From Geoalkalibacter halelectricus (GTDB lineage Bacteria > Desulfobacterota > Desulfuromonadia > Desulfuromonadales > Geoalkalibacteraceae): a DNA stretch of 64,000 bases. The DNA lies in NCBI RefSeq assembly GCF_025263685.1, contig NZ_CP092109.1, positions 2,357,001-2,421,000 on the forward strand, written 5' to 3'. The position numbers were made by a program, and so were the translations under genes. Within the stretch, counting starts at the first letter, position 1. The number at the start of each line of letters is the position of its first letter. Below the pieces are notes generated by a model. It made no database searches and was not told where the DNA came from. It saw only the letters and a list, made by a program, of their open reading frames with translations. Shown here piece after piece: positions 8,637 through 18,060 of the stretch.

Positions 8637-9620
8637 TTAGAACCTTATCAGCCCCGCGGCCCAGCTGAAGCCGGCGCCGAAGGTGACGGCCGCCACCAGT
8701 TGGCCGGAGGTGATGTGTCCCATGCGACGCGCCTCGTCGATGGCGATGGGGATGGAGGCTGCAGATGTGTTGCCGAAGCGGTCGACGTTGACATAGACCT
8801 TTTCCTCGCCAATCCCCGCCTTTTTCCCCACCGCCTGGATGATGCGCAAATTGGCCTGGTGCGGGATAAGCAGATCGATATCCTCAAGCCGCGCGCCGGA
8901 TTTGGCGAGAACCTTATCCAACCCATCGCACATGGCGGCAACCGCATGGCGAAACACCTCGCGTCCCTCCATGCGGATGGCGTGCAAATGCAGATTGTCG
9001 GGGCTCGGCGGGTTAGCGCTGCCGCAGCCGGGGTTGATGAGTAGTTGGGAGTGGCGCCCGTCGCTGGCCAGATGCATGGCAAGAATGCCGCGTCCGTCGC
9101 TGCTAGGTCCGACCACTGCGGCCCCGGCACCGTCGCCGAACAGCGTGCAGGTGTTGCGGTCGCTCCAGTCAACCTGGGAACTCAGTACCTCGGCGCCGAT
9201 GACCAGTGCATGCCGGAAATCGCCGGTGCGAATCAGGCTCTCGGCCAGTCGCAGGCTGTAGAGAAATCCTGAACAAGCGGCCGAAACGTCAAAGGCCGCG
9301 GCCCGCTCGAGGCCGAGCTGTTGCTGAACCAGGCACGCGGTGGCGGGAAATTTGTAGTCGCCGCTGACCGTGCCGACGATGATCAGGTCGATATCCTGGG
9401 GCTCCAGGCCTGCGTCTCGCAGGGCATTGCGGGCGGCGGTGGCCGCAAGCGGGGCGACGCCCGTGCCCGGAGCCGCGATGTGGCGGGTGCGGATGCCGGT
9501 GCGCTCGATGATCCACTGGTCGGAGGTGTCGACCATTTGCTCGAGGTCGGCATTGGTGAGGATTTTTTCGGGTACTGCGTGTCCGGTGCCGAGGATTTTG
9601 ACATGGGGATGGGCTTGCAT
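8637..9620 (-). CDS. fabH: Beta-ketoacyl-ACP synthase III
   Basis: FabH condenses acetyl-CoA (or another short acyl-CoA) with malonyl-ACP to start fatty acid synthesis. The thiolase-fold protein has the catalytic triad visible: Cys in FDVSAACSGFLYS (about residue 116), His in LLIPHQANLRI and Asn in VDRFGNTSAASIP. I place the start at the ATG of MQAHPHVKILGTGH, with GGGAGG upstream. A longer in-frame extension to 9677 has no similarity to FabH. The result is 327 residues, the family norm. It is isolated from other fab genes; fabZ is in the lpx operon. Confidence 0.95.
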   Translation of the reverse strand: MQAHPHVKILGTGHAVPEKILTNADLEQMVDTSDQWIIERTGIRTRHIAAPGTGVAPLAATAARNALRDAGLEPQDIDLIIVGTVSGDYKFPATACLVQQQLGLERAAAFDVSAACSGFLYSLRLAESLIRTGDFRHALVIGAEVLSSQVDWSDRNTCTLFGDGAGAAVVGPSSDGRGILAMHLASDGRHSQLLINPGCGSANPPSPDNLHLHAIRMEGREVFRHAVAAMCDGLDKVLAKSGARLEDIDLLIPHQANLRIIQAVGKKAGIGEEKVYVNVDRFGNTSAASIPIAIDEARRMGHITSGQLVAAVTFGAGFSWAAGLIRF

Positions 9621-9704
9621 GGGCGTAACGATCCTCCCTGTGCTGAGTTGGGTCAGACGGTCCGAGGAAAATATCACAGGTTGCCACGCGGCCCCAGAGG
9701 AAAA

Positions 9705-10553
9705 TCAGCCCGAGGTGAGCGCCGGGGCCGCGGCAGGCGAGGGAAATTGCTGGACGAAGGTGCTGATCCCATAGGCCATTGCGAGCAGGTCGGCAACACC
9801 GCCCATGGTCAGGCCCAAGGCGATGTAGTCCTGGTTGGCGGCGAGCAGAAACGGCCAGGGGTCGACTTCCTGCCCCAGAAGGCTTTCGAGGCGCGCACCG
9901 TCGCGGCGCAGGCGAGCCAGCCCCGGTGGGCCGCAACGGTGCAGGGCCGTGGTGTCGTCCACGCACTGCATGAGGCGGGCGAGGGTGGCAAGGCCGGCGC
10001 GATTCTCGTCCAAGCCCCGGCTGTGGGCGGCGGCGAGGGCCGGCAGGGCCGCATTGAACAAACTCGGTAAACCGCGCCGCGCCTCGCCGAGAATGCCCGT
10101 GGCCAGTTGTTTGTCGCGCAGGCGCGCGCCGTGGGTAGCGCCGGTTTGATGCGTGGGTAGGATGTGGAGCGCCACGGCGACGACGCCTTGTTGCAGATCC
10201 AGCTCTTGCCTGCGACTTTCGGCCAGGGCACAGAGCAGCAACCCGCCAAGAAAAATCGCCCCCTTGTGGGTATTGGTTCCGAACTTTTCCAGCAGTTGTT
10301 TTTCCAGGTCGCGCCCCAAAGGCAGCAGTTGCGCCGCATCGCGCCCTTCCGCCAGGGCGCGGGCGAAACTCCGGTACCCACGGCCGACGAATTCAGCCGA
10401 CTCCAGCATCAACGGCAGCGACAGGTCGGGATGGGCTCCGGCATCGAGAAGATCCACCAGCCCCGGCTTGGGGGTGAGGAACAGTTCCCGGCGCAACCCT
10501 TCAGCCAGACAATCGGCCAGGCGCAGAATTTCCGAAGCAAGTGATGAGTGCAT
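9705..10553 (-). CDS. citG: Triphosphoribosyl-dephospho-CoA synthase
   Basis: CitG makes 2'-(5''-triphosphoribosyl)-3'-dephospho-CoA, the precursor of the citrate lyase prosthetic group. Family motifs include LFLTPKPGLVDLLDAGAHPDL near the N-terminus, then FGTNTHKGAIFLGGLLL and THGARLR in the middle. The ATG of MHSSLASEIL gives 282 residues. That start lies 53 nt inside citX, so the two frames overlap. No in-frame start exists between this ATG and the essential TPKPGLVD motif, which supports the overlap being real. It is the last gene of the citrate lyase operon. Confidence 0.9.
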   Translation of the reverse strand: MHSSLASEILRLADCLAEGLRRELFLTPKPGLVDLLDAGAHPDLSLPLMLESAEFVGRGYRSFARALAEGRDAAQLLPLGRDLEKQLLEKFGTNTHKGAIFLGGLLLCALAESRRQELDLQQGVVAVALHILPTHQTGATHGARLRDKQLATGILGEARRGLPSLFNAALPALAAAHSRGLDENRAGLATLARLMQCVDDTTALHRCGPPGLARLRRDGARLESLLGQEVDPWPFLLAANQDYIALGLTMGGVADLLAMAYGISTFVQQFPSPAAAPALTSG

Positions 10554-11028
10554 GGGCAGCTCGGATGATGTCCCCGGGTTCATGGCGTTGCAAGCGAATG
10601 CAGGTGCGCGCCGGTCGCCGGCACAGCAGGCAAGAGCGCTCCTCCAGACCCAGGGAGGCACGGCCGAGGGGTCCGCTGGAGGCTCGGTAGACATCGACAT
10701 CCAGCAGGCGCGCGGCGGGATGGAGGTTTTCCACGGCAACGCCAGCACGTTTTGCGCTCACAGGATCCTCGGAGCCGCCCAGCACCAGCCAGGGACCCAG
10801 GGCATCGTCCCAAGTGGCCAGGAGGGCGAAGTCGCGGATTCTTTCCTGCAACCGGGCGCGTCCCCAGGAAAACAGCGCGTCCGCTCCCGGAGGAGTTTTT
10901 TCTGCTCCGGGCAGCGCCAGGCTCAGGGAGGCGACCCAGGCCCGGCCCGCGGCCAGGGCTTGATCGATGCTGTCTTGGCGCGCCTCGCGGGCATCCAGCA
11001 GGCTAGTCTGCAACGCGGCGCACGACAT
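10501..11028 (-). CDS. citX: Apo-citrate lyase phosphoribosyl-dephospho-CoA transferase
   Basis: CitX attaches the triphosphoribosyl-dephospho-CoA cofactor to a serine of the acyl carrier subunit CitD. The 175-residue protein shows the family signature AARLLDVDVYRASSGPLGR followed by LGLEERSCLLCRRPARTCIR and QRHEPGD. The start MSCAALQTSLLDAREARQDS lies 26 nt inside the 3' end of citF. The citX 3' end overlaps citG by 53 nt. Both overlaps suggest translational coupling, so that the two cofactor enzymes are made with the lyase. Confidence 0.92.
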   Translation of the reverse strand: MSCAALQTSLLDAREARQDSIDQALAAGRAWVASLSLALPGAEKTPPGADALFSWGRARLQERIRDFALLATWDDALGPWLVLGGSEDPVSAKRAGVAVENLHPAARLLDVDVYRASSGPLGRASLGLEERSCLLCRRPARTCIRLQRHEPGDIIRAAHALITCFGNSAPGRLSG

Positions 11029-12541
11029 CGATGATGCTCCCGTCCCGGTATTCGATAAGTCCCACCACCTCGTCGGTGAATTCCAGGGGGCGGGGCTGAC
11101 CGGTGATTTGGGTGATCTCCTCCTGGATTTGACCGATGTCCTTGACCGGCAGGTTGCAGCGCAGCAGTTCGCGTTTGAGATCGGCATGGCGCTCGTTAAC
11201 GGCGATGCCGCGCTCGGTGACCACCACGTCCACGGTGTCGCCGGGGGTGGTGATGGTGGTCAGCTCGTCGCGGATGATGGGCAGGCGCCCGCGCATGGTG
11301 GGTGCGACGATGATCGCCAGCTTGGCACCGGCGGCGGTGTCGCTGTGGCCGCCGGTGTTGTGCAGCAGGTAGCCGTTGGATTCGGTGTTGACGTTGACGT
11401 TAAAGCGCGTGTCGATTTCCGTGGCACCGAGAATCACCGCATCGAGGCGGTTGACCACGGCACCGGCGTTGAAGGGGTTGGCGTACATGTCGGCGCTGAT
11501 TTCCACATGATTCAGATTGCGGCCGATGGATTCCACCGCCTTGAGATCGAAGCACTGCACATCGAAGAGGGTCTGGAACAGGCCTTCCTCAAGCATGTCG
11601 ACGAAATAGCCGGTGATGCCGCCGCAGCCGAAGCTGCCCTTGATCTTGTTGTGTCGCATCAGGGTGCGCACATGGTTGGCCACGGCCAGGGAGATGCCGC
11701 CCGAGCCGGTCTGAAAGGAAAAACCCGCGCGCAGCAGGCCCGAGACCTCGATGACCCGCGCGGCGTACTGGGCGATCTGCAGGCCTACGGGATCGGTGGT
11801 GATGCGGGTGGTGGTGGAAACAATTTTTTTGGGGTCGCCCAAGGTGGGCACGCACACCACATAATCCACCAGAGTCTGGGGAATTGAAACCGGGGTCACG
11901 GGGTAGGGCTGGAGATTGTCTGTAACCGCCACCACCACCCGCGCGTGCTCGGCATCCACTTGCGCGTAGCCGAGACTGCCGCAGGCCGCGGGGCCGCTGC
12001 TGCCGCTCAGGTTGCCGTATTCGTCGCAGGCCGGCGCGGCGATGAAGGCCACATCCACAGGCACCTGCCCGGCCACCAGGGCGCGGGCGCGGCCGCCGTG
12101 GGTGCGCACCACCACCGGGCACTTGAGCAGGCCGCGGGAGATCTGTTCGCCGATGGGGCCGTTGACACCGCATTCAAACCCCGCGACCACGCCTTTTTCA
12201 ATGTAGGGGATGAGTTCGGCATGCACCGGATGGATGGAGCTTGAGGCGATGGTGATGCCGCGAATGCCCAAGGCGTCAATCTCGCGCACCAACTGGCCGA
12301 GAAGCACATCGCCGTTGCGCAGGCTGTGATGGGTGCTGATGCACATGCCGTCGCGCAGGCCGCTGGCCTCGATGGCCTCGCGCAGGCTGCCGAGCACCTT
12401 GGAGGCGCCGGGATTGACGCGGGTCAGGGGCCGGCTGGCGCGCATCCCCTGGGGTTGCAGGGCAAAGGGATCGCGGTAGGGGATGAGCGCCTTGCCGTTG
12501 AACGTTTCAGGGATCCAGCGGCCGAGACTATTCCTGACCAT
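11003..12541 (-). CDS. citF: Citrate lyase subunit alpha (citrate:acetyl-ACP transferase)
   Basis: CitF exchanges acetyl on the ACP subunit for citrate, giving citryl-ACP and acetate. The 512-residue length is typical. Recognisable regions are SLREAIEASGLRDGMCISTHHSLRNGD, GVNGPIGEQISRG, FIAAPACDEYGNLSG and FQTGSGGISLAVANHVR. GYFVDMLEEGLFQTLFDVQCFD is the CoA-transferase-like region. It overlaps citE at its start (12528-12541) and citX at its end. Together with CitD and CitE it forms the cytoplasmic lyase that splits citrate to oxaloacetate and acetate. Confidence 0.96.
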   Translation of the reverse strand: MVRNSLGRWIPETFNGKALIPYRDPFALQPQGMRASRPLTRVNPGASKVLGSLREAIEASGLRDGMCISTHHSLRNGDVLLGQLVREIDALGIRGITIASSSIHPVHAELIPYIEKGVVAGFECGVNGPIGEQISRGLLKCPVVVRTHGGRARALVAGQVPVDVAFIAAPACDEYGNLSGSSGPAACGSLGYAQVDAEHARVVVAVTDNLQPYPVTPVSIPQTLVDYVVCVPTLGDPKKIVSTTTRITTDPVGLQIAQYAARVIEVSGLLRAGFSFQTGSGGISLAVANHVRTLMRHNKIKGSFGCGGITGYFVDMLEEGLFQTLFDVQCFDLKAVESIGRNLNHVEISADMYANPFNAGAVVNRLDAVILGATEIDTRFNVNVNTESNGYLLHNTGGHSDTAAGAKLAIIVAPTMRGRLPIIRDELTTITTPGDTVDVVVTERGIAVNERHADLKRELLRCNLPVKDIGQIQEEITQITGQPRPLEFTDEVVGLIEYRDGSIIDVVRRVAD

Positions 12542-13448
12542 AAATCACCTCATCGTCAATATCCATGTCGATCAGATGGTGGGCGCGCGCCGTCTTGAGC
12601 ACCCGCAGGGCGCGTTTGACCACCGGCGCATCGACCATCTTGCCGCCCAGGGAAATCACCCCGGTGCCCATGGCGCGCGCTTTCTGGATGGCCTCCACCA
12701 CCTGCAGGGCGTAGTCGATTTCCTCGCGCTTGGGGGCGAAGACTTCGTGTACAACCTCGATCTGGCGCGGATTCACCAGGGATTTACCGGTAAAGCCGAG
12801 GCGCTTGATCAACTCGGTTTCGCGGCGCAGGCCCTCCATGTCGCCGACATCGGCGAAGATGCTGTCGATGGCCTGAATGCCGGCAGCGCGCGCCGCCCAG
12901 ATGACGCGGGTGCGGGCGTGGAACAGTTCCTCGCCGGTCTTGGTGCGCTCGATCTCCAGGCTGGCCGTGTAGTCCTCGGCACCGAAGGCCAGGGCGAAGA
13001 CCCGCTGGGAGCAGCGCGCGATCTTGATGGAATTGATCACTCCGGCGGCGCTTTCGATGGAGGGCAGAATCTTGAAGCGGCCGATCTCAATGCCCAGCTC
13101 CTCCTCGAATTCGGTGAGCAGGGTATCCAGCCGTTCCACGATCTCCGGAGTGTCGGCCTTGGGCAGGCGGATGCCGTCGGGCAGAGCGGGCAGCACGGCG
13201 CGCAGATCCTCGATGCCCCACTTGCTGTCGAGGGGGTTGATACGGATCAGGATTTCCTTGTTGCGCTGCGCATAGGCGTCGAGAAAGCGGCGCACCAGAA
13301 TGCGGCCGGCGTCCTTTTCCGAAAGCGGCACGGCATCCTCGAGATCGATGATCACCCCGTCACTCTGGAAGATGGGGATGTTTTGCAGCATGGACGGCAT
13401 GTTGCCCGGCACGTAGAGCAGCGTGCGGCGCAGTTGCAGAGCGCTCAT
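12528..13448 (-). CDS. citE: Citrate lyase subunit beta (citryl-ACP lyase)
   Basis: CitE cleaves citryl-ACP into oxaloacetate and acetyl-ACP. The HpcH/HpaI TIM-barrel fold is evident: LRRTLLYVPGNMPSMLQ, the metal-binding IIDLEDAVPLSEKD, VLPALPDGIRLPKADTPE, ILPSIESAAGV and ALAFGAEDYTASLEIERT. The length of 306 residues matches CitE. Its ATG overlaps the stop of the upstream PCC-domain gene by ATGA, and citF follows with a 14-nt overlap, so translation is tightly coupled. Confidence 0.95.
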   Translation of the reverse strand: MSALQLRRTLLYVPGNMPSMLQNIPIFQSDGVIIDLEDAVPLSEKDAGRILVRRFLDAYAQRNKEILIRINPLDSKWGIEDLRAVLPALPDGIRLPKADTPEIVERLDTLLTEFEEELGIEIGRFKILPSIESAAGVINSIKIARCSQRVFALAFGAEDYTASLEIERTKTGEELFHARTRVIWAARAAGIQAIDSIFADVGDMEGLRRETELIKRLGFTGKSLVNPRQIEVVHEVFAPKREEIDYALQVVEAIQKARAMGTGVISLGGKMVDAPVVKRALRVLKTARAHHLIDMDIDDEVIYGQE

Positions 13449-13927
13449 GGTCGATCTTCCCCTTCCTGAATGAAGATGGTCGGTACCCCGCCGCTTTTCG
13501 AGGGGTGACGCTCGATGCCCGCGACCAGGGCTTCACTGAGGATGATTTCACAGCTGGCGAACACCTCGGCGTCGAACAGGTGGCCGCCGAGGACCTCGCC
13601 CGAGGACTTGGCCACCAGAATGTGCAGGTGGCAGTCGATTTGGCCGCTTTCGTCGGGCACCAGGTTGCCTTCGAGACCGACCAATTCCAGGGGGCCTTCG
13701 ATGCGGTGCTGGTTCATGCGCGCCTCGGTGATGGGCAGCCGCGCACCGGCCTTGATGCCGCGCAGGTGTACCTGGCTCACCGAGCCCACCGCCGAGGCGA
13801 TGACCGCGTATTTGATGCCGCGCTCGGCCACGAACTGGCTGAGACTTTCCTTGAGGCGCCGCCCCGGCTTGATCTTAAGGATGAAGCGCCGTCCCTGTTC
13901 CCATTCCTTATGCCAGTAGTCTTTCAT
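13445..13927 (-). CDS. PCC/DUF296-domain protein inside the citrate lyase operon
   Basis: The 160-residue protein is a single PPC/PCC (DUF296) domain: RRFILKIKPGRRLKESLSQFVAERGIKYAVIASAVGSVSQVHLRG, then the conserved histidines in CHLHILVAKSSGEVLGGHLFDAEVFASCEIIL. The fold forms trimers. In plants it accompanies AT-hooks; bacterial stand-alone versions have unknown roles. No AT-hook is present here. It sits between citD and citE with a 4-nt overlap to citE and only one intervening base before its own ATG, so it is an operon member. A role as metabolite sensor or as an accessory of citrate lyase is speculation. Confidence 0.85.
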   Translation of the reverse strand: MKDYWHKEWEQGRRFILKIKPGRRLKESLSQFVAERGIKYAVIASAVGSVSQVHLRGIKAGARLPITEARMNQHRIEGPLELVGLEGNLVPDESGQIDCHLHILVAKSSGEVLGGHLFDAEVFASCEIILSEALVAGIERHPSKSGGVPTIFIQEGEDRP

Positions 13928-14194
13928 CTAGCCCTCCAGGGCGGCCCGTCGCAGGGCCGCCTCCACGCGCGCCTCGATGGCATAATCCAGGGCGCCGCGA
14001 TCACTCAGGCGGATATGACCGCGGGTGACCTGCAAGCGCTCCAATACCGCCTCGATGCGCGTGCGAATCAGATGCTCGAACTGTTTTTTCACTGTCGATT
14101 CGATCTCGATGTTCAGGGTCTCGGCCGGCTCCACGAAGACCATGAGATCGCTCGACTGCATGGTGCCGGCCTGAACCTTTTTGCGGATCTCCAT
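13928..14194 (-). CDS. citD: Citrate lyase acyl carrier protein (gamma subunit)
   Basis: CitD carries the phosphoribosyl-dephospho-CoA arm to which acetyl or citryl groups are bound. The 88-residue length and the sequence IRKKVQAGTMQSSDLMVFVEPAE fit the family; the serine in the AGTMQSSD stretch is the expected attachment site. IEIESTVKKQFEHLIRTRI and DRGALDYAIEARVEAALRRA follow the family pattern. Its ATG shares one base with the citC stop codon (TGATG), so the two are translationally coupled. Confidence 0.93.
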   Translation of the reverse strand: MEIRKKVQAGTMQSSDLMVFVEPAETLNIEIESTVKKQFEHLIRTRIEAVLERLQVTRGHIRLSDRGALDYAIEARVEAALRRAALEG

Positions 14195-15219
14195 CAGTGT
14201 CTCCTCTGGTAGATTTTAAGCTTGTCGCGCAGGGGTTGGGCTTCATCGGACATGAGAAAACGGTAAGTGGTGTCGGGCACCAGCAGCCGCACGGTTTCAT
14301 AGGCTTCATTGCGCAGGGCCTCGCGCACCCGGTAAGCGCTGATGGCGTCTTCGGCCGCCCTGACACGGTCGATTTCTTCAACCGCGATGCCTTGGAGCGG
14401 CAGCAGGCGCTGGAGCGTATCGTTGTAGAGGCGCGTGGTGCGGCAATAGGGTTCACTGCCGACAAAGCGTTTGTGAATGGCGAAGAAGGGGGCGATCTTG
14501 CGCGCGAAGAGCAGGGCATCGACCTCCATCTGCACTTGGGAAGCTTCCTCGGCATCCTTGAGAAAATAGGCGGGAAAGGTCAGGCTGCTGACCGCGTAGT
14601 GCGAGCTGTCGAGCACGCGCACGTTGCGCAGGTGGGCCGTACCCTCTTCGACCAGGCGCTTGCGCACGGCGAAGGGGAACACCGAGCGGTCTTCGCGGAC
14701 GACGAAAATGTAGAGGGTGTCCACCTGCCGTGCGGCATGCTCGATAACGAAACGATGCCCGCGGGTAAAGGGATTGCAGTTCATCACCAGGGCGCCGTTG
14801 GTGCCGGGCGCGACCCAGGCGGCATGTCGGTTGAGGTAGCGGCGCAGACCGCCGCCGAATTCCAGCAAAGTGGTTTGCGGATGGTGGACCAGGGGTTCGA
14901 AATTGAGTGCCTGAAAGGAATAAACAGATTGCGGGCGGGTCAGGATGAAAAAGACGTCGTGCCCGGCATGGCCGCCGGCGCGCATGAGCTCGGTCACCAG
15001 GGCGCCCAGGGTCGGTCCGTCCTGAAATTCCGGTGCCACCACCAGCATCTTGAAGAGATTCCCCGCCCGCGCGCCGACCCCGGCCAGTTCGCGGCCCTCG
15101 AAAACCCCCAAGAGGTTGTCGAAGTCGTCCTCGAAGCGCAGCCCCGCCGCCTCGATAAGCCGGCGTGCCCGGATCCGGTCTGATTCGCTGAGCAGTTCCG
15201 TGACCATGGCAAAAACCAT
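14194..15219 (-). CDS. citC: [Citrate (pro-3S)-lyase] ligase
   Basis: CitC acetylates the citrate lyase prosthetic group with acetate and ATP, activating the enzyme. An N-terminal GNAT-like part (FEGRELAGVGARAGNLFKMLVVAPEFQDGPTLG) precedes a nucleotidyltransferase domain. That domain has NCNPFTRGHRFVIEHAA, the HxGH-type ATP site with Thr in place of the first His, and SSHYAVSSLTFPAYFLKD. The length of 341 residues is usual; a second in-frame ATG four codons downstream is an alternative start. It is the first gene of the operon. No citrate transporter or CitAB-type regulator lies beside it. Confidence 0.94.
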   Translation of the reverse strand: MVFAMVTELLSESDRIRARRLIEAAGLRFEDDFDNLLGVFEGRELAGVGARAGNLFKMLVVAPEFQDGPTLGALVTELMRAGGHAGHDVFFILTRPQSVYSFQALNFEPLVHHPQTTLLEFGGGLRRYLNRHAAWVAPGTNGALVMNCNPFTRGHRFVIEHAARQVDTLYIFVVREDRSVFPFAVRKRLVEEGTAHLRNVRVLDSSHYAVSSLTFPAYFLKDAEEASQVQMEVDALLFARKIAPFFAIHKRFVGSEPYCRTTRLYNDTLQRLLPLQGIAVEEIDRVRAAEDAISAYRVREALRNEAYETVRLLVPDTTYRFLMSDEAQPLRDKLKIYQRRH

Positions 15220-15272
15220 AGCACGGCAAAAATGTATACCCTAGGGGATTTCTTCGTGGAGACACCCCCGGG

Positions 15273-15319
15273 GGAAATAAAAGAAAAGGCCCGGGGAATC
15301 AAGCGATTTCCCGGGCCTT
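15273..15319 (-). terminator. Intrinsic terminator of eno
   Basis: On the minus strand a 15-bp stem with one non-canonical pair (arms 15319-15305 and 15300-15286, loop of 4) is followed by TTTTCTTTTATTT. It lies about 195 bp beyond the eno stop codon because a palindromic element (15331-15499) sits between them. Confidence 0.85.
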
Positions 15320-15330
15320 GGTGTCTGAAG

Positions 15331-15499
15331 CTAGGAGGCTGTCGGACTATCCGGGCCGAAGCGAAAATTTGGATGTTTGAGTCCGGATTTTGGCTCCTTT
15401 GAGAGTGCATAGCCGTAGCTACGTGCTGAAAAGGAGCCGGAATCCGGGCCAAACAGCCGGATTTGCAGCCGGCTCATGGATAGTCCGACAGCCTCCTAG
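15331..15499. repeat. 169-bp palindromic MITE-like element
   Basis: The element starts with CTAGGAGGCTGTCGGACTAT and two more bases (15331-15352) and ends with the exact 22-bp reverse complement (15478-15499). A second, inner inverted repeat pairs 15381-15400 with 15430-15449. Its three mismatches are all T opposite G, so they become G-U pairs in RNA. A short palindrome (CGTAGCTACG) lies near the centre. It has no coding capacity. It lies between the eno stop codon and the eno terminator, as expected for an insertion. Only one copy is in the window, so multi-copy status cannot be shown here. Confidence 0.8.
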
Positions 15500-15514
15500 G
15501 TGGATGGAAGAGCT

Positions 15515-16819
<1,305 letters not shown>

Positions 16820-16982
16820 TCAGAAATATTCAGCGTTGCTCCGCGGTGGAGCGAATCGGGTACCAAAAAAGATCGAACCGCGGGGGCCAATCCATCCCGC
16901 CCCCCTGTTTCGGGCCATATATAGCATTATCACCTGGCATTGCAAAGCCTTCTTTGCCCCGTTGTCGCCTCGGCAAAAGACA

Positions 16983-17010
16983 TTGATTTTTTTGCCGGCC
17001 AGGTGTTAAT
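16983..17010 (+). promoter_or_regulatory. Possible phoH promoter
   Basis: TTGATT (16983-16988) and GTTAAT (17005-17010) are spaced by 16 bp, about 35 bp upstream of the phoH start, in the 240-bp eno/phoH divergent region. The match is moderate only. On the other strand a TTTGCAATGCC...TATATATGG arrangement (about 16918-16949) could serve eno. Confidence 0.3.
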
Positions 17011-17044
17011 CTTCGCATTTGGACCCATAAATTTTTGACGAGGG

Positions 17045-18031
17045 ATGTGCTTGGAAGTCAGCGATACCAGCAGCCGGCTGAGGATTGACGACCGGGGCCT
17101 GGCTGCCTTGCTGCTTGGTCAGCAAAACAGAAACCTCAAGCAGCTCGAGCGGCTGCTGAGGGTGCGGGTCAGCTCCCGGGGAAGCGAGCTTTTCATCGAG
17201 GGCGACCCTCTGCGGGTAGAGCTGGCTCAGCGACTGCTGGAGCAGTTGCTGGAGCTGCTGCGGGAAGGCTACCCCCTTTATCCTCCCGATATCGATTATG
17301 CGGTGCGCATTCTCAGTGCCGATTCGCGCGCGCGCCTCAAGGATGTTTTTCTCGACACCATTTTTGTTTCCTTTCGGAAAAAAATCATCTCGCCCAAAAG
17401 CCTGGCTCAGAAATCCTACATTGATGCCATTCGCGGCAACGACGTGGTATTCGGCATCGGCCCGGCCGGTACCGGCAAAACCTATCTGGCCATGGCCATG
17501 GCGGTTTCCTTTTTGATGCAAAAGGAGGTCAGCCGCATTGTGCTGGTTCGCCCGGCGGTGGAAGCTGGGGAAAAACTCGGGTTTCTACCCGGCGATCTGG
17601 TCGAGAAGGTCAATCCCTATTTGCGTCCCTTGTACGACGCGCTCTACGATATGCTGGGGTTTGAGAAGGGCCAGGGGCTAATCGAAAAGGGCGTGGTCGA
17701 GGTGGCGCCGCTGGCGTTCATGCGCGGCAGAACCCTCAACGATGCCTTCGTGATTCTCGACGAGGCCCAGAATACCACCCCGGAACAGATGAAAATGTTC
17801 TTGACCCGCTTGGGCTTCGGTAGCCGTGCGGTGGTGACGGGCGACCTGACGCAGACCGACCTGCCCATGGGCAAGGCATCGGGTCTGATCGAGGCGGTGC
17901 AGGTGCTTAAGGGAGTCGAGCGCATCGCCTTTAACTATTTCAGCGATGCCGATGTGGTGCGTCACCCCATCGTGCAGGCCATCGTTCAGGCCTATGACCG
18001 CGCGGGCTTGAAGAAAGCCAAGGAGAATTGA
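17045..18031 (+). CDS. phoH: PhoH-family ATPase
   Basis: This is a PhoH-like P-loop protein, thought to be an RNA-associated ATPase, here in its usual position before ybeY-type genes. The 328 residues comprise an N-terminal KH-like region ([32 protein letters not shown]) and a RecA-like domain. The ATPase domain has Walker [18 protein letters not shown] and Walker [26 protein letters not shown], followed by [12 protein letters not shown]. The next gene begins 29 bp downstream; the phoH-pgpH-ybeY-dgkA-corC-lnt order is a conserved operon in related bacteria. Confidence 0.94.
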   Translation: MCLEVSDTSSRLRIDDRGLAALLLGQQNRNLKQLERLLRVRVSSRGSELFIEGDPLRVELAQRLLEQLLELLREGYPLYPPDIDYAVRILSADSRARLKDVFLDTIFVSFRKKIISPKSLAQKSYIDAIRGNDVVFGIGPAGTGKTYLAMAMAVSFLMQKEVSRIVLVRPAVEAGEKLGFLPGDLVEKVNPYLRPLYDALYDMLGFEKGQGLIEKGVVEVAPLAFMRGRTLNDAFVILDEAQNTTPEQMKMFLTRLGFGSRAVVTGDLTQTDLPMGKASGLIEAVQVLKGVERIAFNYFSDADVVRHPIVQAIVQAYDRAGLKKAKEN

Positions 18032-18060
18032 GCGTTTTTTTTTGCTGAAGCGCTCTGATT

